64,000 nucleotides of DNA from Arthrobacter sp. CDRTa11 (lineage in GTDB: Bacteria > Actinomycetota > Actinomycetes > Actinomycetales > Micrococcaceae). Positions 9,358 to 17,522 of this stretch are shown one piece after another (positions within the stretch are counted from its first letter, which is position 1; each line of letters opens with the position of its first letter). The position numbers and the translations under genes are program-made. Below the pieces are notes generated by a model. That model was not told the origin of the DNA. It was given only the letters and a program-made list of their open reading frames with translations, and did no database searches. The DNA is taken from NCBI RefSeq assembly GCF_026427775.1, contig NZ_CP044532.1, positions 4,340,001-4,404,000 on the forward strand. The letters are read 5' to 3'.

Positions 9358-9398
9358 ACATGCACTCCCGGTCGGCCGGACAGCACTGGCGTCGGTGA

Positions 9399-9602
9399 TC
9401 AGCGGGCGTCGCGCTCTTCGAATTCCTCATCGAGATCGAAGTGCCGGAACTCTGTCTCGGGGTTCGGCCCGCCTTCAGACACGTATTCATAGTCGAGTTG
9501 GCGCTGGACCTGGCTATCCAGAACCTGGAGCTCCAGGTCAGGCACTGCTGAGAGGTCTGCCGGAAAATCTTCTTCCGGCGTCAGATGGAGCTTGTCAGAC
9601 AT
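9399..9602 (-). CDS. Small acidic protein, unknown function
   Basis: The 67-residue protein is strongly acidic and polar, with no membrane segment (for example DLDEEFEERD near the C-terminus). GGGAGG lies six bases upstream of the ATG, which argues for translation. I do not recognise a domain. It sits alone between the desaturase promoter region and the LLM oxidoreductase, all on the minus strand, so it could be co-transcribed with the upstream LLM gene 100 bases away. Confidence 0.6.
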   Translation of the reverse strand: MSDKLHLTPEEDFPADLSAVPDLELQVLDSQVQRQLDYEYVSEGGPNPETEFRHFDLDEEFEERDAR

Positions 9603-9702
9603 GGGTGCCTCCCGGGGTCGTCACGGATTGCCCGGCCGCAGTGGCGCGAACCCTCTCAGGATATTCCCTGTTTCACCGAACACCCAGCCGTTTCAGCAAT
9701 TG

Positions 9703-10737
9703 TCAGGAGCCGGCCCGGCTCCAGCCGACGGCCGGCGCGACATGCCGGGCGATATTGCCCAGCAGCTTGGCGTTGAAGTCCACGCCGAGCTGGTTGGGGA
9801 CCGTGACGAGCAGGGTGTCCGCCGCCTGCACAGCGGCGTCGCCTGCGAGTTCCGCGGCGATGACGTCCGGAGCCCCTACATAGCTTTTTCCGAACCGCGC
9901 CGTCAGCCCGTCGATGATGCCTACCTGGTCCCGGGTGTCCCGGAGCGCACTGCCTGCAAAGTAGCGGCTGTCTTCCTCGTCCACGATGGGCAGGATGCTG
10001 CGGCTGACCGAAACCCGTGGCTGGTGCTTGTGGCCTGCCGCCGCCCAGGCCTCCCGGAACAGCTGGATCTGCTCCGCCTGGAGCTGGTCAAAGGGCACCC
10101 CTGTGTCCTCGGTCAGCAGGGTGGAGCTCATCAGGTTCATCCCCTTACCGGCCGCCCACACTGCCGTCTTCCGGCTCCCGGCTCCCCACCAGATGCGTTC
10201 CGGCAGCCCCGGCGACTGCGGCTGGACGGGCAGCAGCCCGCTGGCACCACCGGCATAGCGCGGATCCGCCTCCGCCACGCCTGCGCCGCTAATGGCATGC
10301 CGGAACTGGTCTGTGTGCCTGCGGGCCATATCGGCGTCGGTCTCGCCGGGCTCCGGCAGGTGCCCGAAGGCGGCAGCTCCGTTGCGGGCCGGTTCGGGTG
10401 AACCCCGGCTGATACCGAGCTGAAGCCGGCCTCCGCTGATCAGGTCCGTGGCGGAAGCTTCCTCTGCCATATAAAGGGGGTTTTCGTAGCGCATGTCGAT
10501 CACGCCGGTACCCATTTCGATCCGGCTGGTGCGGGCAGCGATGGCAGCCAGGAGCGGGAACGGGGAGGCCTGCTGGCGGGCGAAGTGGTGGACCCGGAAG
10601 AACGCGCCGTCGATGCCCAGCTCCTCCGCCGCGACGGCAAGTTCGATGCCCTGGACCAGGGCCTCGCCCGCGGTCCTGGTGCGGGAACCCTGGCCGGGGC
10701 CCCAGTGGCCAAAAGAGAGGAATCCGATGCGCTGCAT
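9703..10737 (-). CDS. LLM-class flavin-dependent oxidoreductase (luciferase-like monooxygenase)
   Basis: The start at ATG 10737 gives 344 residues beginning MQRIGFLSFGHWG. Family landmarks are the first beta strand, GIDGAFFRVHHFARQQASPF, a central MGTGVIDMRYENPLYMAEEAS segment and SGGRLQLGISRGSP. LLM proteins use reduced FMN or F420 to oxidise aldehydes, alkanes, sulfonates or xenobiotics. The HxHFARQ region resembles the LLM subgroup annotated as alkanal-monooxygenase-like. The gene diverges from the L-2-hydroxyglutarate oxidase gene across 142 bp, where both promoters must lie. The substrate is unknown. Confidence 0.85.
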   Translation of the reverse strand: MQRIGFLSFGHWGPGQGSRTRTAGEALVQGIELAVAAEELGIDGAFFRVHHFARQQASPFPLLAAIAARTSRIEMGTGVIDMRYENPLYMAEEASATDLISGGRLQLGISRGSPEPARNGAAAFGHLPEPGETDADMARRHTDQFRHAISGAGVAEADPRYAGGASGLLPVQPQSPGLPERIWWGAGSRKTAVWAAGKGMNLMSSTLLTEDTGVPFDQLQAEQIQLFREAWAAAGHKHQPRVSVSRSILPIVDEEDSRYFAGSALRDTRDQVGIIDGLTARFGKSYVGAPDVIAAELAGDAAVQAADTLLVTVPNQLGVDFNAKLLGNIARHVAPAVGWSRAGS

Positions 10738-10879
10738 GTCAGGACCAACCTTCAGGGGCCGCCAGGCATTCCCGCGCCAGCCATTCCCATCCCTGCCCGG
10801 GTACAGGAGAATCTCAGGAGCATCGGCAACGGAGAAGAACCTGGGGAAAGCGGCCGTGCCGTGGAAAGGTGGTTGGCCT

Positions 10880-12115
10880 GTGGCGCACTTCGACTTTTGT
10901 GTGGTGGGCGGAGGCATTGTTGGACTGGCCACGGCCTACCAGCTGCTCCGCAAGAACCCGGGCGCCTCCGTGGTCCTGCTGGAAGCTGCCGAAACCCTGG
11001 CCTCGCACCAGACCGGCCACAACAGCGGCGTCATCCACTCCGGGATCTACTACCCGCCGGGCAGCCTGAAGGCCCGGTTCAGCAAGGCCGGCGCGGAACA
11101 GACCCGGGAGTTCTGCCGCGAGCACGGCCTGCGGTACCAGGAGCCGGGCAAGCTGCTGGTGGCCACCACGGAGTTGGAGCGGCGGCGCCTGGATGACCTG
11201 GAAGAGCGGGCGGCCATCCACGGCCTCGGCTCTGAGCGCCTGGACCAGGCGGAGCTGGCGCGGCGCGAGCCCCATGTAGCCGGACTTGGTGCCCTCCTGA
11301 TTCCCAGCACCGGAATCGTGGACTACCGGGCGCTGGCACTCAAGCTGGCAGAGCTTGTCGAGGCGGCCGGCGGCCAGGTGCTCACCGGCAACCGCGTGAC
11401 CTCCATCAAGGAGTCCGCAGACCGGGTGGACGTTGGAACGGGCACTGAGCGGTACAGCTGCGGCAGGCTGGTGGTGTGCGGGGGGCTGCAGTCGGACCGG
11501 CTGGCGGAGCTGGCGGGCCTGGACATAGACGTGCAGATCATCCCTTTCCGCGGCGAGTACTTCCAGCTGCCCGCTGAGAAATCCGATTACGTCAGCCACC
11601 TCATTTACCCCGTACCTGATCCTGCCCTCCCCTTCCTGGGCGTCCATCTCACCCCGACCATAGACGGCACCATCACGGTGGGGCCCAACGCCGTCCTGGG
11701 CATGTCACGCGAGGGCTACCCCAAGTTCTCCATCAACGTGCCGGACATGGCGCGCTACGTCCGCTTTCCGGGGCTTTGGCGGGTTGCGCGGGCCAACCCG
11801 GCCACCGCTGCCAGGGAACTGCGGAATTCGCTGTTCAAGGGCAGCTACCTTCGGGAGTGCCGGAAGTATGCGCCGGGCCTGACCAGGGCGGACCTGCTTC
11901 CGCACGAGGCCGGGATCCGGGCCCAGGCCGTCCGCCGCGACGGCACCCTCATCCACGACTTCCTGTTGGCGGAAACACCCCGCATGATCCACGTCCTGAA
12001 CGCGCCCTCCCCCGCCGCCACCGCGGCACTGCCCATCGGCGCGCACCTGGCGTCCAAGGCCTCAGCACCGTCCAAGGCGTCAACGCGACCCAGGCCGCCA
12101 GACGGTGTCATGTAG
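10880..12115 (+). CDS. lhgO: L-2-hydroxyglutarate oxidase
   Basis: GTG 10880 gives 411 residues starting VAHFDFCVVGGGIVGLATAY, with the FAD dinucleotide-binding glycines at the N-terminus as expected for LhgO. GGAAAGG lies about ten bases upstream. The family signature HNSGVIHSGIYYPPGS (about residues 43-58) and the C-terminal GIRAQAV and NAPSPAATA motifs are present. The enzyme oxidises L-2-hydroxyglutarate to 2-oxoglutarate, repairing a by-product of dehydrogenases and finishing glutarate breakdown. Length fits the family (400-425). No glutarate genes lie nearby, so a metabolite-repair role is plausible. Confidence 0.9.
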   Translation: MAHFDFCVVGGGIVGLATAYQLLRKNPGASVVLLEAAETLASHQTGHNSGVIHSGIYYPPGSLKARFSKAGAEQTREFCREHGLRYQEPGKLLVATTELERRRLDDLEERAAIHGLGSERLDQAELARREPHVAGLGALLIPSTGIVDYRALALKLAELVEAAGGQVLTGNRVTSIKESADRVDVGTGTERYSCGRLVVCGGLQSDRLAELAGLDIDVQIIPFRGEYFQLPAEKSDYVSHLIYPVPDPALPFLGVHLTPTIDGTITVGPNAVLGMSREGYPKFSINVPDMARYVRFPGLWRVARANPATAARELRNSLFKGSYLRECRKYAPGLTRADLLPHEAGIRAQAVRRDGTLIHDFLLAETPRMIHVLNAPSPAATAALPIGAHLASKASAPSKASTRPRPPDGVM

Positions 12116-12143
12116 CGGGAAGCTCTCAGTCATTTAGGGGGAA

Positions 12144-12180
12144 GCTCCCAGCCTTGGCTGATATTCCAATGGCTGGGAAC
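12144..12180. other. Imperfect stem-loop between lhgO and the carbonic anhydrase gene
   Basis: GCTCCCAGCC (12144-12153) pairs with GGCTGGGAAC (12171-12180) with one weak position and a 17-base loop. A nested CAGCC/GGCTG hairpin shares the left arm. It could end lhgO transcription, but there is no T-run. Confidence 0.35.
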
Positions 12181-12224
12181 GCCGAGCACGGCGGTCCTTG
12201 GTCACGGAAGCACAAAGGACAACT

Positions 12225-13076
12225 ATGTTAAGAACGCCGGAATTCTCCAGGAAAACGCTCATGCTGGGAGCGGGGATGGGCTTCCTGGCCCTCGCCACGG
12301 GATGCGCCAGGACAGGCAGTGAAGCGCAGCCGGCGTCGGCCGCTTCCTCGCCTGCCTCCACCGCTGCCGCGGCCCCGGAGTGGGAGTATACGGGAGCCAT
12401 GGGGCCGCAGGAGTGGGGAACCCTCAGCCCCTCCTACACATCCTGCCAGGCGGGCACGGCGCAGTCCCCCATTGACCTGACGGGCGCAGCCCTCAATGGA
12501 ATGGCCAGCGGCACCGGAGACCAAGGCAGTGTCATCCAGCTGCAGTACCAGCCATCGGATGCTGAAGTGGTCAATAACGGGCACACGTCCGAGCTCCACT
12601 CGACTGCTCCCCAGGTGATGCTGCTCAACGGGCTGCCCTGGACGTTCAAGCAGTTCCACTACCACGCACCGTCCGAGCACACCCTGGACGGGAAACGGTT
12701 CGAGGCCGAATTCCACTTTGTCCACCAGTCCGACGACGGCCGGCTGGCCGTGCTGGGTGTGCTCGCCGTCGAGGGCCCGAACAATGCCGCCTGGGCGGCT
12801 TTTGTGGACGCTGCCGCCGCCGCTCCCGCCGCAGGCTCCAAGGCCCCGGCCGGCGTCGTCGATCTTGGCGCACTCATCCCGGCCTCGCTGGACCACTTCG
12901 CCTATACCGGCAGCCTCACCACACCTCCCTGCTCGGAAAATGTCCAGTGGCTTGTCCTGGAAACCCCGGTCGAGCTGGGGCGGGTGCAGCTGGACGCGCT
13001 GACCGCAGTCCACGACGGCAACGACCGCCCCCTCCAGTCCCTCAACGGCCGTGCTGTGAGTGTGGTGCACCAGTAA
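12225..13076 (+). CDS. Alpha-class carbonic anhydrase, exported lipoprotein
   Basis: ATG 12225 follows AAAGGA and gives 283 residues. The N-terminus has a basic SRKT, a hydrophobic core and a lipobox ending LATGC, so the mature protein is probably a lipoprotein outside the membrane. The alpha-CA fold shows AQSPIDL, the zinc-binding HYHAPSEH and EFHFVHQ segments (three His ligands), and the late TTPPCSENVQW motif with the conserved Thr. It interconverts CO2 and bicarbonate at the cell surface. Alpha-CAs are less common in actinobacteria than beta-CAs. A 14-residue run rich in Ala/Pro after SEAQ probably forms a flexible linker. Confidence 0.88.
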   Translation: MLRTPEFSRKTLMLGAGMGFLALATGCARTGSEAQPASAASSPASTAAAAPEWEYTGAMGPQEWGTLSPSYTSCQAGTAQSPIDLTGAALNGMASGTGDQGSVIQLQYQPSDAEVVNNGHTSELHSTAPQVMLLNGLPWTFKQFHYHAPSEHTLDGKRFEAEFHFVHQSDDGRLAVLGVLAVEGPNNAAWAAFVDAAAAAPAAGSKAPAGVVDLGALIPASLDHFAYTGSLTTPPCSENVQWLVLETPVELGRVQLDALTAVHDGNDRPLQSLNGRAVSVVHQ

Positions 13077-13107
13077 TTCCGACAGCTACGCGCCGCGTCC
13101 AGTGCCG

Positions 13108-14265
13108 TCAGGGGACCTCGATGGTCACCACAGCCGGGCGGGATACAGCGGGCACAGCGGCTATTGCGGGCACAGCGGATATGGCGGCGACGGGGGCGGT
13201 GGTTCCGGGAACGGCAGGTCCGGACGCCCCCGTGCCGTGCGCCCCTGTGCCATCCGCCGCGGGCCCAGGCGCTGTGGGTTCAGGCGCCGTGGGTTCAAGA
13301 GCTGTGGCAGCCGTGGCCGAAGTGACGGCCCTGGACACACAGCACGCCATCTTTTCCGTGGCGTTCTTCTGCCTGGCGCTGTAGAAGACGTCGCGGTGGT
13401 CAATGGCACCCTCCAGCCGGAGGATCCTGACTTCGCAGAGACCGCATTCGCCCTTGCGGCAGTCGAACATCATGTCCAGGCCGGCCCCCTCAAGGGCCTC
13501 CAGCATCGATACGCCTGGCCCCACCGGAACCTCCATCCCCAAACGGGGAACCCGGACGATGAACTGCTCGGGCCGGTACCAGCCGCTGTTTCCGAAAGTC
13601 TCGTAGCGAAGGCTTGCTGGGCTGAGGCCCTGCTGGGTCCACGCCCGGCGGACTGCATCCATCAGCCGGATGGGGCCGCACATGTAGAGCTCGGTACCGT
13701 CGTCCTCGATGCCGCCCACCAGGCGGTTCACGTCCAGGAGTGTCCCTTCGGCGTCGCTGTGGACCACAAGGTTTGCACCGTGTAGCTCCTCCAACTCAGG
13801 CAGATACGCCATGGCGGCCCGCCGGCGGCCGGCATACACCAAGGTGTAGTCAAGCCCCAGGTTTTTCAGGACGACTGCCATCCCGGCTATGGCAGTGATG
13901 CCGATTCCTCCGGCCAGCAGGATGTAGCGCGCCGCGCCAACCCGGAGTGGAAAGTTCTGCAGCGGCTGGGTGATTTCCAGCCGGTCGCCGCGCTGGAGGC
14001 CGTGGATAAAGAGGGAGCCGCCCCTCGACGCCGGTGCCTTCAGGACGCTGATCGCCAGCCGCTTGCCGTCCTGGCTGGATTCCACAATGGAATAGGACCG
14101 CCTCACCCGCTGCCCGTCAATGCGAACCATGACATCGAGATGCGAGCCCGGCTCCGCTTTCAGTGGCCGGTCCGGTTCCAGCACGATCCGCTGGATGTCA
14201 GTCGCGATGTTTCGGGCCTCGACAACTGTTCCCAGCTGCCACACTTCAGTATTTGATGCTGCCAC
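13108..14265 (-). CDS. vanB: Vanillate O-demethylase reductase subunit, with low-complexity insertion
   Basis: The 385-residue protein has the class IA reductase order: FMN/FAD domain (RRSYSIVESS), NAD domain (LLAGGIGITAIAGM, ending YMCGP) and a plant-type 2Fe-2S domain (CRKGECGLCEVRI plus Cys in MACCVSRAV). It passes electrons from NADH to the VanA Rieske centre. Normal VanB proteins end shortly after CVSRA. Here about 60 residues of Ala/Pro/Thr/Gly repeats (roughly residues 315-375) separate that Cys from a typical closing strand (PAVVTIEVP). The coding DNA shows 15- and 18-bp tandem repeats there, so expansion by slippage is likely. It follows vanA by 32 bases. Confidence 0.87.
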   Translation of the reverse strand: MAASNTEVWQLGTVVEARNIATDIQRIVLEPDRPLKAEPGSHLDVMVRIDGQRVRRSYSIVESSQDGKRLAISVLKAPASRGGSLFIHGLQRGDRLEITQPLQNFPLRVGAARYILLAGGIGITAIAGMAVVLKNLGLDYTLVYAGRRRAAMAYLPELEELHGANLVVHSDAEGTLLDVNRLVGGIEDDGTELYMCGPIRLMDAVRRAWTQQGLSPASLRYETFGNSGWYRPEQFIVRVPRLGMEVPVGPGVSMLEALEGAGLDMMFDCRKGECGLCEVRILRLEGAIDHRDVFYSARQKNATEKMACCVSRAVTSATAATALEPTAPEPTAPGPAADGTGAHGTGASGPAVPGTTAPVAAISAVPAIAAVPAVSRPAVVTIEVP

Positions 14266-14297
14266 GGCTATCCGTCCGCTCGTAGTGGCTGCCTGCG

Positions 14298-15392
14298 TCA
14301 GGCACTGGGAACCAGGCGGCCTTCGGCCTCGAGCTGGCGTTCAATCAGCCGCCTCACCCACATGCCGCCGGCATCGATGTTGAGGTTGTAGAACTCGTAG
14401 TCGGGATTGGCGTCGATCGCTTCCTGCTGCGCGGCGAGCATCGCCTCATCTTCGCCAAAAACGCCATGCACGCCGTCCCGCAGCTGGGTGGTGATGAGCT
14501 GGCTGTCCAGCCGGTAATTCCGCATAAAGGCCCAGAAGTAGTGGCAGGACTTGTCACCCTCAGGGGTGATCGCGTTCATGACAAAACCGTTGACGCCCTG
14601 GCTGCGGTCGCCGTCGAACGCTCCCGTTCCGGCTTTGGCCACCCCAACGTCTATGTTGATGACCGACGGCGAGCGGAAGGTGATGATCTGCCAGCGGTCC
14701 ACTTTGCCAGCGAAGCCCGGGAATTTGTCCCTCATGTTCTTGAGCCAGAATGGCGGGGCATCGATATCAAACATCCACCGGGCGACCGTGACGGTGTCGC
14801 CGTCGTGCGTGACCACGAAGTCAGACTCGCTCAGCTCCTCCTGCCCGATCGAGGAGGAGTGGATAAATTCCTCGTGGGTGAGGTCCATCAGGTTGTCCAG
14901 CACCAGCTGGAAATTGCACGGCGCATGGATGGTTTCGCCGTCCCCCGCCCATTCGGCCGAATCCAGCTGATGCATGTCCGGGACAAGCGCCGGGTTGGCC
15001 TGGGTGGGGTCGCCCAGCCAGACCCACACATAGCGGTGCCGCTCCACCACCGGAAAAGAAGGGACGGTGGCGCTGGGGTTGATGGTTTCCTGGGCCGGCA
15101 TGGAGACGCAGCGCCCGGCTGAGTTGTAAACGATGCCATGGTAGGGGCACTGGATCTGGTCCTTGCCCAGGGTCTTGCCCATGGAGAGCGGAGCGAGCCG
15201 GTGCCAGCAAGCGTCAGCCAACGCCACCGCATTGCCGTCCTCGGTGCGGTAGAGGGCCAAAGGACGGCCGGCTACTTTCCGGGCCATCGGCTTGCGGGTC
15301 ACTTCCTTGTCCCACGCCGCCACGTACCAGGCATTCAGCGGGTAGCCGAGGACCTTGTTGGTGGTGGAACTCCTGGCTTGCATTGCGTTCAT
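14298..15392 (-). CDS. vanA: Vanillate O-demethylase oxygenase subunit (Rieske non-haem iron)
   Basis: The 364-residue enzyme has an N-terminal Rieske site (CWHRLAPLS at 62-70 and CPYHG at 82-86) and a mononuclear iron site (DNLMDLTHEEFIH, about residues 167-179). These features, the length and the partner vanB match VanA, which removes the methyl group of vanillate to give protocatechuate and formaldehyde. The ATG has GGAAGG upstream; a second ATG three codons in is possible. The gene is first in the vanAB operon and diverges from a PadR repressor with two palindromic operators between them. No vanillate transporter gene is adjacent. Confidence 0.87.
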   Translation of the reverse strand: MNAMQARSSTTNKVLGYPLNAWYVAAWDKEVTRKPMARKVAGRPLALYRTEDGNAVALADACWHRLAPLSMGKTLGKDQIQCPYHGIVYNSAGRCVSMPAQETINPSATVPSFPVVERHRYVWVWLGDPTQANPALVPDMHQLDSAEWAGDGETIHAPCNFQLVLDNLMDLTHEEFIHSSSIGQEELSESDFVVTHDGDTVTVARWMFDIDAPPFWLKNMRDKFPGFAGKVDRWQIITFRSPSVINIDVGVAKAGTGAFDGDRSQGVNGFVMNAITPEGDKSCHYFWAFMRNYRLDSQLITTQLRDGVHGVFGEDEAMLAAQQEAIDANPDYEFYNLNIDAGGMWVRRLIERQLEAEGRLVPSA

Positions 15393-15418
15393 GGCGTTTC
15401 CCTTCCGCGGGCTAAATG

Positions 15419-15472
15419 CCTATCTCCATAGGTAGTGCACTGCGTCACACAATAACTATGGATATAGTTATT
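15419..15472. promoter_or_regulatory. Two palindromic VanR-type operators between vanAB and the PadR gene
   Basis: Site 1 is CCTAT-CTCC-ATAGG (15419-15432). Site 2 is AATAACTAT-GGAT-ATAGTTATT (15451-15472) with perfect 9-bp arms. Both share CTAT-N4-ATAG, and their centres are 36 bp apart. They lie in the 116-bp divergent region, where a PadR dimer could repress vanAB and its own gene. Binding is inferred from position and symmetry. Confidence 0.7.
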
Positions 15473-15508
15473 GGCAACAGCCAGGACCATATTTCGGGAG
15501 GAGGCGCC

Positions 15509-16096
15509 ATGAGTCTTCGTTATGCACTGCTGGCTTTGCTGTCCGTGGAGCCGATGACGGGCTATGACCTCGCGAAGCACTTTGAATCGTCGGTTGCCTA
15601 CGTATGGCACGCCCCCGATTCCCAGATCTATCCCGAGCTGCGGCGGATGGAGAAGGAAGGCTTGCTGGTGGCCAGCGAAGTGCCCTGGGGCCCCAACAGC
15701 ACAAAGACCCGGTACAGCATTGCGGACGCAGGCACGGCAGCCTTCCGGCAGTGGATGAATACTCCGCTGGAATATGCCCGCGAGCGCGATCCCGCCCACC
15801 TCAAGGCTGCCTACCTGGAATGGGCGGACCCTTCGTCCGCCCGCGCCCACATGAAGGCGCACCTGGAATACCACTCCCTGCGCCGCAGGCAGTGGGAAGG
15901 CATGATTGAGGAGCTGCGGAACGGCACCAACGTGATGCTCAGTAAACGGCTGGCGAAGACACCGGAAGCGGACAGGCGCCGGACCATCGAGTACAAGATC
16001 TTTACCTACGAAGGCCTCATCGCCCGGGCGGAAACGGAAATTGCCTGGGCACGCCGCGGCCTTGACCTCATAGATTCCCTCGAGGGCAGCAACTGA
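15509..16096 (+). CDS. PadR-family repressor of vanAB (VanR-like)
   Basis: ATG 15509 follows GGGAGGAGG and gives 195 residues. The N-terminal winged helix has the PadR pattern (SLRYALLALLSVEPMTGYDLAKHF and SQIYPELRRMEKEGLL), and the C-terminal helices (about 95-190) match the Vir_act_alpha_C dimerisation domain of PadR subfamily 2. Corynebacterium glutamicum VanR is a PadR protein that represses vanABK and is released by vanillate; divergent placement next to vanAB suggests the same job. Upstream in-frame starts would overlap the operators and lack a ribosome site. Confidence 0.85.
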   Translation: MSLRYALLALLSVEPMTGYDLAKHFESSVAYVWHAPDSQIYPELRRMEKEGLLVASEVPWGPNSTKTRYSIADAGTAAFRQWMNTPLEYARERDPAHLKAAYLEWADPSSARAHMKAHLEYHSLRRRQWEGMIEELRNGTNVMLSKRLAKTPEADRRRTIEYKIFTYEGLIARAETEIAWARRGLDLIDSLEGSN

Positions 16097-16172
16097 GCGC
16101 CGCTTACCACTGCTGCGGCCGGGGCGGGCCGAACGCCGGGGACCCCCAGCGTTCGGCGGCTAAACTGGCACC

Positions 16173-16577
16173 GTGCCCACCGACCAGACATCGCCCACCA
16201 GTCCCGAGCCGCCGTCGCGCGGGAAACTGGCCGAGCGGCTGCTGCCCGGCGGAACCGAACCGGACCCCCGCTTCACCCTCGCCAACGAACGGACGTTCCT
16301 GGCTTGGATCCGCACCTCGCTGGCGCTCCTTGCCGGCGGCATAGCCATCGAGGCATTCACCGCCGACCTTTTCCTGGAGCCAGTGCGCAAGGGCCTGGCT
16401 GTCCTGCTGTTGCTGCTGGGGATGCTGCTGAGTGCCGGGTCAGCCGTGCGCTGGATCAGGGTGGAGCGCAGCATGCGCAACAAAACACCGCTCCCGCTGC
16501 CGCTCATCGTGCCACTGCTGGCCGGGGCCGGTGCCCTGGCGGCCGCCGCTGTGCTGATTTTCGTTCTCTGGCGCTGA
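16173..16577 (+). CDS. DUF202 membrane protein (YidH-like)
   Basis: The 134-residue protein starts at GTG and shows the DUF202 motif LANERTFLAWIRTSLALLAGGIA, three hydrophobic helices and Arg-rich loops. The family is of unknown function, found in bacterial inner membranes. A second, shorter DUF202 gene begins four bases after the stop, so they form a two-gene operon and perhaps a heteromeric complex. The N-terminal 25 residues are Pro/Ser-rich and cytoplasmic. Confidence 0.8.
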   Translation: MPTDQTSPTSPEPPSRGKLAERLLPGGTEPDPRFTLANERTFLAWIRTSLALLAGGIAIEAFTADLFLEPVRKGLAVLLLLLGMLLSAGSAVRWIRVERSMRNKTPLPLPLIVPLLAGAGALAAAAVLIFVLWR

Positions 16578-16581
16578 CCCT

Positions 16582-16926
16582 GTGGAACGGCGCACACCAG
16601 CACCCGGTCTGCACGGTGATGCCGGGCTGCAGCCGGAACGGACCACGCTGGCGTGGGGCCGCACCATGATGGCGCTGGTGACTGTCAGTGCCATCTTCCT
16701 CCGCTGGCTTCCACAGCACGGGCTGCCCATCCTGTTGCTGTTTGCCGTTTCCATCACCGCCGCAGCGGCCATTTACTTCACCCAGCGCCGCCGCTACCGC
16801 GCCAGCGCAGCGGGGATCGTCCGGGAAAATGTCGACGCCGGCGCCTCCGCCGTTGTCTGGACGGCGCTTGCGGGGGTTGTGCTGGGGGCGTTGGGAATCG
16901 GCGTGGTTCTGCTGGGAAGTCCGTGA
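16582..16926 (+). CDS. Second DUF202-family membrane protein
   Basis: The 114-residue protein has a shortened form of the same motif (LQPERTTLAWGRTMMALV) and three hydrophobic helices. It starts at GTG, four bases after the previous stop. Paired DUF202 genes of unequal length are common in actinobacteria. Function is unknown. Confidence 0.78.
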   Translation: MERRTPAPGLHGDAGLQPERTTLAWGRTMMALVTVSAIFLRWLPQHGLPILLLFAVSITAAAAIYFTQRRRYRASAAGIVRENVDAGASAVVWTALAGVVLGALGIGVVLLGSP

Positions 16927-16977
16927 TGGCGCCACCGGGCCAACGCACAGAGTGCCGAAACCGGGTTTAATGACGGC

Positions 16978-17490
16978 ATGACCCACCCCACACGGCAGTC
17001 CACCAGCCCACTGACGCCACAGCCGGCCCCTCACCCCGCGTTCGAAGCCGCTTATCGAGCCGCCCAAAAGAGCGTGAACGAGGGCGGCATTCCCATCGGG
17101 GCAGCGCTCGCACGTGGCGGCCTGGTCATCGCGAGCGGACACAACGAACGGGTCCAAAACGGCGATCCGATAGCGCACGGGGAAATGTCCGCGCTGCGGG
17201 CAGCCGGCCGGCAGAAGAGCTACCGGGACACCACGCTGTACACCACACTGGCCCCGTGTGCCATGTGCACCGGAACCATCATCCAGTTCAAAATCCCCCG
17301 CGTGGTGGTGGGCGAAGCGCGCACGTTTGGCGGTGAGTTCGAGCTTCTGCGCTCACGCGGCGTTGAGGTGGTGGTCCTGGATGACCAGCGGTGCGTGGAC
17401 ATGATGCGTTCGTTCCAGGAAAAGAACCCAGCCTTGTGGGCAGAGGACATCGCGGAGGACATCACCGCGGACATCACCAAGCAGAACTAG
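16978..17490 (+). CDS. Cytosine/nucleoside deaminase (CDA fold, yeast Fcy1-like)
   Basis: The 170-residue protein has the zinc-binding deaminase motifs HGEMSALRAAG (His and catalytic Glu) and APCAMCTGTII (two Cys). The surrounding DTTLYTTLAPC and IPRVVVGEARTFGGE stretches resemble fungal cytosine deaminase Fcy1 more than guanine deaminase or tRNA adenosine deaminase TadA. It therefore may convert cytosine to uracil for pyrimidine salvage. The C-terminus ends in an acidic near-repeat (EDIAEDITADIT). No strong ribosome site is visible before the ATG. It is convergent with a LysR gene 32 bases away. Confidence 0.8.
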   Translation: MTHPTRQSTSPLTPQPAPHPAFEAAYRAAQKSVNEGGIPIGAALARGGLVIASGHNERVQNGDPIAHGEMSALRAAGRQKSYRDTTLYTTLAPCAMCTGTIIQFKIPRVVVGEARTFGGEFELLRSRGVEVVVLDDQRCVDMMRSFQEKNPALWAEDIAEDITADITKQN

Positions 17491-17522
17491 CGTGTGCCAC
17501 CTGGGGCTGCGGCTATGCGATT

